Assembly (NCBI GenBank): GCA_018262315.1
Contig: JAGSPS010000038.1
Coordinates: 1-14,098, forward strand
Direction of reading: 5' to 3'
Length of the DNA: 14,098 nt
Source of the DNA: Deltaproteobacteria bacterium
Lineage (GTDB): Bacteria; Myxococcota_A; UBA9160; PR03
Position numbers and translations under genes: made by a program. Under the pieces are notes generated by a model, which was given only the letters and a program-made list of their open reading frames with translations, was not told where the DNA came from and ran no database searches. Positions 8,663-14,098 of the stretch are shown here, in pieces (position 1 is the stretch's first letter; every line of letters begins with the position of its first letter).

Positions 8663-10118
8663 GGTGACGGGATTCATCGAATTCGGCCGCGAGAACACCC
8701 CCCAGCGGCCGGTCGAAGAGCGCCTGCGCGACTGGCACGAGGTGCAACTCGATCCGTCGCCCGCGCAGGTGAAGAAGCAGGCGGCGCGCTGCATGGACTG
8801 CGGCATTCCGTTCTGCAACAACGGCTGCCCGCTCGGCAACATCATCCCGGACTGGAACGACTTCGCCTACCGCGACAAGTGGCAGGACGCTCTCGCGCGA
8901 CTGCACTCCACCAACAACTTCCCCGAATTCACGGGGCTCGTGTGTCCCGCACCCTGCGAGGCGGCGTGCGTGCTCGGCATCAACCAGGACCCCGTGACGA
9001 TCAAGCAGGTGGAATGGGAGATCATCCGGCGCGGCTGGGAGGAGGGTTTCGTCGTGCCGCTGCGACCGCAGCGACGCAGCGGTCGCTCGGTGGCCGTGGT
9101 GGGATCCGGTCCCTCCGGTCTCGCGGCCGCGCAGCAATTGAATCGCGCAGGCCATAGCGTCACCGTGTTCGAGAAGAGCGACCGCATCGGCGGTCTGCTC
9201 CGCTACGGCATTCCCGACTTCAAGCTCGAGAAGTGGCTGATCGACCGCCGTGTCGACCAGATGCGCGAGGAAGGAGTCGCCTTCCAGACCGGCGTGCAGG
9301 TCGGCACGGATCTCTCGACCGCCGAACTGCGTCGCCACTTCGACGCCGTGTTGCTCTGCATGGGTTCCGAGCAGCCGCGCGACCTGCCCGTGCCGGGGCG
9401 CGAACTCGCAGGCGTTCACTTCGCGATGGAGTTCCTCGCGCAGAACAACAAGCGCGTGGCGGGCGATGCGATTGCCGATGAGGAAGCGATCCTCGCGACC
9501 GGCAAGCACGTGATCGTGCTGGGCGGTGGCGACACGGGTTCGGATTGCGTGGGCACCTCGCATCGCCAGGGGGCGAAATCCGTGGCATCCATCGAGCTGC
9601 TCGAGCGCCCGCCCGAACGGCGCGACGCCTCGACGCCGTGGCCGCTCTGGCCGCTCATGTTCCGCTCGTCGAGCTCGCACGAAGAGGGCGGGACGCGCGA
9701 CTTTGCGGTGATGACCAAGCGTCTGCTCGGCGAGAACGGCCGCGTCGCCAGGCTCCACGCGGTTCGCCTGCGACATCTTCCGCCCGATCCCAAGACGGGA
9801 CAGCGTGACTTCGAGGAGATCGCGGGCAGCGACTTCGAGATCCCGGCAGACCTCGTCCTGCTCGCCATGGGCTTCCTCCATCCGGTGCAGACGGGGTTGC
9901 TGCAGGACCTCGACGTGAAGCTCGACGCACGCGGCAATGTGGCGGCAGACGCAAGGAGTTTTGCGACGAGCGAGCCCGGCGTCTTTGCCGCCGGAGACTG
10001 CCGGCGCGGACAGTCACTCGTGGTGTGGGCGCTCTCCGAAGGGCGTGAGGCGGCGCGGGCGGTCGACGCCTACCTCGCCGGGCACTCACGGCTCCAATCC
10101 CGCGACGCCTACGTCTGA
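8655..10118 (+). CDS. gltD: Glutamate synthase (NADPH), small beta subunit
   Basis: Small GOGAT subunit: an FAD flavoprotein that takes electrons from NAD(P)H and passes them through iron-sulfur clusters to the FMN of GltB. The 487 residues are slightly longer than E. coli GltD (472). The N-terminal cluster region has Cys46, 49, 54 and 58 (CMDCGIPFCNNGC) and Cys97, 101 and 105 (CPAPCEAAC). The FAD Rossmann motif is VAVVGSGPSGLAAA (147-158 or so), the NADPH site is VLGGGDTGSD (288-297), and the C-terminal FAD segment is VFAAGDCRRGQS (443-454). ATG 8655 is chosen because the protein then begins MGKVTGFIEF, as family members do, with GGGGA (8644-8648) 6 nt upstream. A farther ATG at 8628 would add nine unconserved residues. 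The start lies 8 nt inside gltB, consistent with equimolar coupled translation. Confidence 0.97.
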   Translation: MGKVTGFIEFGRENTPQRPVEERLRDWHEVQLDPSPAQVKKQAARCMDCGIPFCNNGCPLGNIIPDWNDFAYRDKWQDALARLHSTNNFPEFTGLVCPAPCEAACVLGINQDPVTIKQVEWEIIRRGWEEGFVVPLRPQRRSGRSVAVVGSGPSGLAAAQQLNRAGHSVTVFEKSDRIGGLLRYGIPDFKLEKWLIDRRVDQMREEGVAFQTGVQVGTDLSTAELRRHFDAVLLCMGSEQPRDLPVPGRELAGVHFAMEFLAQNNKRVAGDAIADEEAILATGKHVIVLGGGDTGSDCVGTSHRQGAKSVASIELLERPPERRDASTPWPLWPLMFRSSSSHEEGGTRDFAVMTKRLLGENGRVARLHAVRLRHLPPDPKTGQRDFEEIAGSDFEIPADLVLLAMGFLHPVQTGLLQDLDVKLDARGNVAADARSFATSEPGVFAAGDCRRGQSLVVWALSEGREAARAVDAYLAGHSRLQSRDAYV

Positions 10119-10122
10119 GGCC

Positions 10123-10202
10123 GGGAATCTGACTTGACTCGTTTCCCGTCGCGTCTGTAGGATCGCGGCGACCCGACCTGAGCGGGGAGAGTCGAGATTC
10201 CC
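10123..10202. repeat. Large imperfect inverted repeat in the gltD-zapB intergenic region
   Basis: The arms GGGAATC (10123-10129) and GACTC (10136-10140) are complementary to GATTCCC (10196-10202) and GAGTC (10189-10193). Inside them TCCC (10144-10147) can pair with GGGA (10185-10188), and GTCGC (10148-10152) with GCGAC (10168-10172). All pair in nested order, giving one 80-nt branched-free hairpin of about 21 pairs with internal loops. It overlaps a candidate promoter, so it may act as DNA (operator symmetry), as a structured readthrough RNA after gltD, or be fortuitous. There is no T-run, so it is not a typical intrinsic terminator. Confidence 0.45.
10134..10163 (+). promoter_or_regulatory. 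Predicted sigma-70-type promoter for zapB-like/zapA/fau/tyrS
   Basis: TTGACT (10134-10139), an 18-nt spacer and TAGGAT (10158-10163) form a reasonable sigma-70-type promoter shortly after the gltD stop. Predicted transcription start is near 10170, giving a leader of about 78 nt to the GTG start at 10248. The elements lie inside the inverted repeat described at 10123-10202. Confidence 0.5.
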
Positions 10203-10247
10203 ACCAATCACCGTGCGCCGGATTTCACCGCGACCAGGGAGGACGCC

Positions 10248-10493
10248 GTGCAGGGGCCGGACATCGAGCGCCTCGAGCGCGCGGTGCAGGCCCTTGCCGA
10301 ACGATATGCCGTGCTCCGCGACGAAAACACCAAGCTCGCACGTGATGTCGCCGAGCGGGACCAGCGCATCGCCCAATTGGAGGGCGAGTCGCGGCAGCAG
10401 AATCAGAGGCGGCGCGACGTAGCGCGGCGCATCGACGATCTCGTCGGGCAGATCGACGAGCTCGAGGGCCGGCTCGTGGCGAGAGCCGAGTAA
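10248..10493 (+). CDS. Small coiled-coil protein, ZapB-like cell-division factor
   Basis: An 81-residue, highly charged protein that is almost entirely predicted coiled coil. Heptad-like spacing of Leu, Ile and Val runs from IERLERAVQAL to IDELEGRLV, with no membrane segment, cysteine or enzymatic motif. The start GTG 10248 is preceded by a strong GGGAGGA (10237-10243). It lies 4 nt before zapA. In many deltaproteobacterial-type genomes a short coiled-coil gene of this kind sits directly upstream of zapA and is annotated as ZapB-like. ZapB in E. coli bundles at the Z-ring through ZapA. Sequence identity cannot be judged for such low-complexity helices, so the functional name rests mainly on position and architecture. 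Confidence 0.75.
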   Translation: MQGPDIERLERAVQALAERYAVLRDENTKLARDVAERDQRIAQLEGESRQQNQRRRDVARRIDDLVGQIDELEGRLVARAE

Positions 10494-10497
10494 CGCG

Positions 10498-10803
10498 ATG
10501 ACGGCAAAGCGGTTGGTTTCGGTTCGGATCCTCGGGCATGAGTACCGGATCCGTACCGACGCGGATCCGGCTGGCTTTGCGCGCATCGCGGAGCTCGTCG
10601 ACGAGACGATGGGACGCTTGCGTGAGCGGACCGGCGTGATCGACAGTCTGGACCTCGCGATCATGGCGGCGCTCAATCTGGCGCGTGATCTCGTAGCCGA
10701 GCGCGCGTCGAGCGAGGGAACTGCTTCGCACGACGAACGCGTTCGTGCGCTCACCGAGCGCGTCGAGGGCCTGCTGCGCGGCGCGGGACCGCCGGCGGGC
10801 TGA
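10498..10803 (+). CDS. zapA: Cell division protein ZapA
   Basis: ZapA is a small cytosolic tetramer that binds and cross-links FtsZ protofilaments to stabilise the Z-ring. The 101-residue sequence shows the family plan: an N-terminal beta-rich head (VSVRILGHEYRIRTDADP, 8-25), then helix AELVDETMGRLRER, the conserved DSLDLAIMAALNLARDL segment (49-65) and a C-terminal coiled-coil helix (about 76-95). Length matches the family (about 90-110). ATG 10498 follows the zapB-like stop by 4 nt; the Shine-Dalgarno is weak, so coupling to the upstream gene is likely. The stop codon at 10801 overlaps a CTG (10800) that may start fau. The placement between a coiled-coil gene and fau strengthens the assignment. 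Confidence 0.92.
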   Translation: MTAKRLVSVRILGHEYRIRTDADPAGFARIAELVDETMGRLRERTGVIDSLDLAIMAALNLARDLVAERASSEGTASHDERVRALTERVEGLLRGAGPPAG

Positions 10804-10865
10804 GTCCGCAGACGGAATCCGATACCGGCGCGCTCGACGCGGCGAAGAGACGTCTCCGAGTCGCA

Positions 10866-11432
10866 ATGAGCGCGAGGCGCGCTTCGCTGGCGCGTCGCGA
10901 TCGCGTTGCGGCGGGCGACGCCGTAGCGCGGATCGCGTGCGCGCTCCCCGAGTTCGAGCGCGCTCGACGCGTCGCAGCCTATGTCGCGCTCGACGACGAA
11001 GTGCCGACGCGCGCAATCCTGGACGCCGTGTTGGCGAGTGGCCGCGTTCTGTTGTTGCCACGGCTGGACGCGAAGCGGCTCGAGTTCGCGGCGGTCGCGG
11101 GATTGCAGTCGCTTCGCCGCGGTAGCTTCGGCGTCTTCGAACCGCAGTCCTCGTCCGCGGCGCTCGAACTCGCCCCGGATGATCTCGTCTTCGTGCCGGG
11201 TGTGGCGTTCGATCGGCGCGGTGGGCGCCTCGGACGCGGTGGCGGTCACTACGATCGGGCGTTCCCGCCGGCGACTGCCGCGCCGCTCCTGCTCGGCGTG
11301 GCCTTCTCGTTCCAGCTCGTCGATGCCGTGCCGGTGGGCCCCGCCGATCGCCGCGTCGATGGCATCGTGACCGAGCTGGGCATCGCCCGCACACCGATCC
11401 CGCCCCGCGACCCGACGCGCGATCCGGGCTAG
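10866..11432 (+). CDS. fau: 5-formyltetrahydrofolate cyclo-ligase
   Basis: Cytosolic enzyme converting 5-formyl-THF and ATP to 5,10-methenyl-THF, returning stored folate to the one-carbon pool. Family signatures are VAAYVALDDEVPT (substrate loop), VLLLPRL, FVPGVAFDRRGGRLGRGGGHYDRAF (its GRGGGHYD part is the ATP/phosphate loop) and LGVAFSFQLVDAVPV near the C-terminus. From ATG 10866 the product is 188 residues. However, the in-frame codons just upstream encode AKRRLRVAM, which aligns with the conserved N-terminal helix of the family, whose Lys contacts ATP (AKRSLR in the human enzyme). No ATG, GTG or TTG lies between that segment and the in-frame stop at 10686. The true start may therefore be CTG 10800, overlapping the zapA stop as CTGA, giving 210 residues. 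The coordinates given use the only canonical start. zapA-fau adjacency is common in proteobacteria. Confidence 0.93.
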   Translation: MSARRASLARRDRVAAGDAVARIACALPEFERARRVAAYVALDDEVPTRAILDAVLASGRVLLLPRLDAKRLEFAAVAGLQSLRRGSFGVFEPQSSSAALELAPDDLVFVPGVAFDRRGGRLGRGGGHYDRAFPPATAAPLLLGVAFSFQLVDAVPVGPADRRVDGIVTELGIARTPIPPRDPTRDPG

Positions 11433-11444
11433 GCTGCCGCGCCC

Positions 11445-12764
11445 ATGGCGACGCCGTCGTTCTTGTCCGAGATCGCGTGGCGCGGGCTCCTGTATCAGCG
11501 CACCGCTGAGCAGGCCTTCGAGGAACACCTCGCGACACCGGGGCGCGTTGGCTACTGCGGCTTCGATCCGACGGCCGACTCGCTGACGATCGGGAACCTC
11601 GTCCCGATCCAGCTTCTCGTGAATTGGCAGCGAGCGGGACATCGCCCGGTCGTGCTGATCGGTGGCGGGACCGGGATGATCGGCGACCCGTCCGGCAAGG
11701 ATCGCGAGCGTCCGCTTCTCACGCGGGAGCAGGTCGACGCGAACGTTGCGGGACAGCGTCGCATCTTCGAGCGGCTCCTCGACTTCGATCGAGCGCGCTC
11801 CAACGCCGCCCGTCTCGTCAACAACGCAGAGTGGCTGTCGAAGTTGGGCTATCTGGAGTTCCTGCGCGACGTCGGCAAGCACTTCTCGGTCAATACCATG
11901 GTGCAGAAGGAGTCGGTGCGGGAACGGCTCCACAATCGCGATCAAGGCATCAGCTACACCGAGTTCTCCTACATGCTTCTGCAGGCGTACGACTTCCTGC
12001 AGCTGCGTCGCGTGGAGCAGTGCACGGTGCAGATGGCTGGTTCGGATCAGTACGGCAACATCATCGCGGGGATCGACTTGATTCATCGCAGCCTCGGCCA
12101 CGAGGCCGAGGCGTTCGGGGTGACGGCGCCGCTGGTCACGCACTCCGACGGTCGGAAGATCGGCAAGAGCGAAGGTGGTTCCGTCTGGCTGACCGCGGAT
12201 CGCACGAGTCCGTACGCGTTCCATCAGTACTGGGTCAACGTGCCGGACGTGGAAGTAGCTGCGTTCTTGCGTTTATTCAGCGTCTTGGAGCGCGAGGAGA
12301 TCGAGGCGATCGAGGCAGCGCAGCGTACGGCGCCGCACGAGAGGTTGGCTCAGCGCACACTCGCACGGCACATGACCGAGCGACTACACGGGGAGTCCGA
12401 GCGACGCCGCGTCGAGGCGGCGGCCGACGCACTATTCGGGCGCGGAGATGTTCGCGCGCTCGACTCGGCGACCCTGGCGGAGGTCGCAGCCGAGATTCCT
12501 CATACGCAGCACGACGTCGGCGCGCTCGTGGATCCTGGTTTTTCTCTCGTCGACTTGTTGCCCGCGACGTCGCTTGCGGCATCGCGACGCGAGGCGCGCG
12601 AGTTCCTCTCGTCGGGCGCCATTTCGGTCAATGGTCAGCGCGTACCCGAGGATCGTCGGTTGACGCGCGGAGATCTGCTACCCGGCGCCCTGGTCCTCTT
12701 GCGACGCGGCAGGCGCCAGTGGCACGCGTCGCGATGGGTCGAAACGCAGCGTTCGTCCCCGTAG
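11445..12764 (+). CDS. tyrS: Tyrosine--tRNA ligase (TyrRS, type 1) with variant HIGH motif
   Basis: Class I synthetase activating tyrosine with ATP and charging tRNA-Tyr. The 439 residues fit type 1 bacterial TyrRS. The catalytic domain shows GYCGFDPTADSL (36-47, Tyr37 and Thr43 kept), IGDPSGK (79-85), GKHFSVN (144-150), ISYTEFSYMLLQAYDF (169-184, with Tyr176, Gln180 and Asp183 for tyrosine recognition) and KIGKS (238-242) as the KMSKS loop. A C-terminal S4 RNA-binding domain (about 367-430) ends in LVLLRRGRRQWHASRW. Two oddities: the HIGH motif reads TIGN (48-51), replacing both histidines, and the usual GSDQWGN reads GSDQYGN (199-205). Everything else looks intact, so it is probably active rather than a paralogue of another function. 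It begins 12 nt after fau without a clear Shine-Dalgarno and ends 35 nt before the rRNA promoter. Confidence 0.97.
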   Translation: MATPSFLSEIAWRGLLYQRTAEQAFEEHLATPGRVGYCGFDPTADSLTIGNLVPIQLLVNWQRAGHRPVVLIGGGTGMIGDPSGKDRERPLLTREQVDANVAGQRRIFERLLDFDRARSNAARLVNNAEWLSKLGYLEFLRDVGKHFSVNTMVQKESVRERLHNRDQGISYTEFSYMLLQAYDFLQLRRVEQCTVQMAGSDQYGNIIAGIDLIHRSLGHEAEAFGVTAPLVTHSDGRKIGKSEGGSVWLTADRTSPYAFHQYWVNVPDVEVAAFLRLFSVLEREEIEAIEAAQRTAPHERLAQRTLARHMTERLHGESERRRVEAAADALFGRGDVRALDSATLAEVAAEIPHTQHDVGALVDPGFSLVDLLPATSLAASRREAREFLSSGAISVNGQRVPEDRRLTRGDLLPGALVLLRRGRRQWHASRWVETQRSSP

Positions 12765-12799
12765 GGGGGAGGGGGCCGTTCCCCGAGGAATCACCTCTA

Positions 12800-12828
12800 T
12801 TGACGGCCTGGGAGCGGCTTCGTATAGT
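12800..12828 (+). promoter_or_regulatory. Strong sigma-70-type promoter of the rRNA operon
   Basis: TTGACG (12800-12805), a 17-nt spacer and TATAGT (12823-12828) match the sigma-70 consensus at 5/6 positions each with ideal spacing. The segment from the -10 to the expected start near 12835 (GCACCTCCCGC) is GC-rich, the discriminator type associated with ppGpp-sensitive stable RNA promoters. The region just upstream is G/C-rich, so no AT-rich UP element is seen. The promoter lies about 290 nt before mature 16S, a typical leader length. Confidence 0.85.
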
Positions 12829-13122
12829 GCACCTCCCGCTCTGGACTTCCAATCTCGAGCGAATCTAGTCCAAACGGTTTCCGAGCTGCGATCCTGGCTC
12901 GAAGCCGACGCCCCGCGAGTCCTCGACAGACTTCCCGGGGTTTAGACCGGTCTTTGAAAACCGAATAGCGTGCGGTCCAGCGAGCGTGGGGACGTTCGCC
13001 GGACAGCAAGAGCTTTATCCCCGTTGAGATCCGACGCGATGACGGTTTAGCCCCGTCGCGCGTCGGAGTAAGTAAGCACGATCGGCAGGCCTTTGGGTCT
13101 GTCGCATCGTGACGCAAGGTTC
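12829..13122 (+). other. rRNA operon leader (pre-16S 5' region), highly structured
   Basis: The 294-nt non-coding stretch between the rRNA promoter and mature 16S contains no supported gene. Local inverted repeats are: TGGACT 12842-12847 with AGTCCA 12867-12872; CCCCG 12911-12915 with CGGGG 12936-12940; GTCC plus GCGAGCGT (12975-12987) with ACGTTCGC plus GGAC (12992-13004), loop GGGG; CCGACGCG plus GACGG (13031-13045) with CCGTC plus CGCGTCGG (13053-13066); and CACGATCGGCAG (13077-13088) with CTGTCG plus ATCGTG (13099-13111, one bulged C and one G-U). The boxA lies between the second and third. RNase III and antitermination functions are expected of such leaders, but cleavage sites cannot be assigned by eye. 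Confidence 0.75.
12948..12960 (+). promoter_or_regulatory. boxA antitermination element in the rrn leader
   Basis: CGGTCTTTGAAAA, followed by CCGAATAG, closely resembles the boxA of many rRNA leaders (consensus around TGCTCTTTGAAAA). boxA RNA binds NusB-S10 and allows Rho-resistant transcription of rRNA. Its location, between the promoter and 16S and ahead of the main leader hairpins, is the expected one. Confidence 0.8.

Positions 13123-14098
<976 letters not shown>

Noticed and set aside
10119..10247. 6S RNA gene near zapA/fau
   Set aside because: 6S RNA is usually about 150-190 nt with a large central bubble. This gap is 129 nt, its inverted repeat spans 80 nt, and zapA and fau leave no room between them.
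10086..12224. 712-codon antisense open frame over zapA, fau and tyrS
   Set aside because: Its translation shows no family motif, and the three real genes on the + strand account for the coding bias.
12797..13117. 106-codon antisense frame in the rrn leader
   Set aside because: It covers the promoter, boxA and hairpins of the leader and its peptide has no recognisable feature.

Overview
This window is a GC-rich stretch of bacterial chromosome in which every recognisable gene lies on the + strand and encodes a housekeeping function. The partial 16S rRNA at the right end (including the stretch 'GGTGAAATCCGTAGATAT'), the membrane-anchored FtsY, the zapB-like/zapA/fau order and the strong GC third-position bias point to a deltaproteobacterium-like lineage in the broad sense (Myxococcota, Desulfobacterota or Binatota type). 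I cannot place it more precisely without a database. I see no phage, transposon, CRISPR, toxin-antitoxin or biosynthetic cluster signature.

Layout. (1) 1-114: left edge with an imperfect tandem duplication and a perfect inverted repeat, perhaps the tail of an upstream gene. (2) 115-3454: ftsY, glpK and a glycerophosphodiester phosphodiesterase, joined by 4-nt stop/start overlaps. The last two both make glycerol 3-phosphate. (3) 3455-3548: an AT-richer promoter region. (4) 3549-10118: an Lrp/AsnC-family regulator, gltB and gltD, also overlapping. This is NADPH-glutamate synthase with a probable dedicated amino-acid-responsive regulator. (5) 10119-10247: a promoter lying inside a large imperfect inverted repeat. 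(6) 10248-12764: zapB-like coiled-coil gene, zapA, fau (5-formyl-THF cyclo-ligase) and tyrS. (7) 12765-13122: a consensus rRNA promoter, a boxA and a highly structured rrn leader. (8) 13123-14098: the first 976 nt or so of 16S rRNA, cut by the window edge.

Working logic. The first operon couples SRP-receptor function in membrane protein insertion with production of a phospholipid precursor. The second is central nitrogen assimilation with a regulator that is probably translationally coupled to its target. The third mixes Z-ring assembly, folate one-carbon metabolism and tyrosine tRNA charging, and runs into a ribosomal RNA operon with its own promoter. No convincing intrinsic terminator (GC stem plus T-run) is visible at any operon end.

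Most interesting points: a TyrRS whose HIGH motif reads TIGN and whose SDQWGN reads SDQYGN; a fau gene whose conserved N-terminal ATP-binding segment is encoded upstream of its only canonical start codon, with a CTG overlapping the zapA stop; NTGA junctions of all four kinds (ATGA, GTGA, TTGA and the putative CTGA); and an rrn leader with five local hairpins. I did not find a clearly new biological system here.
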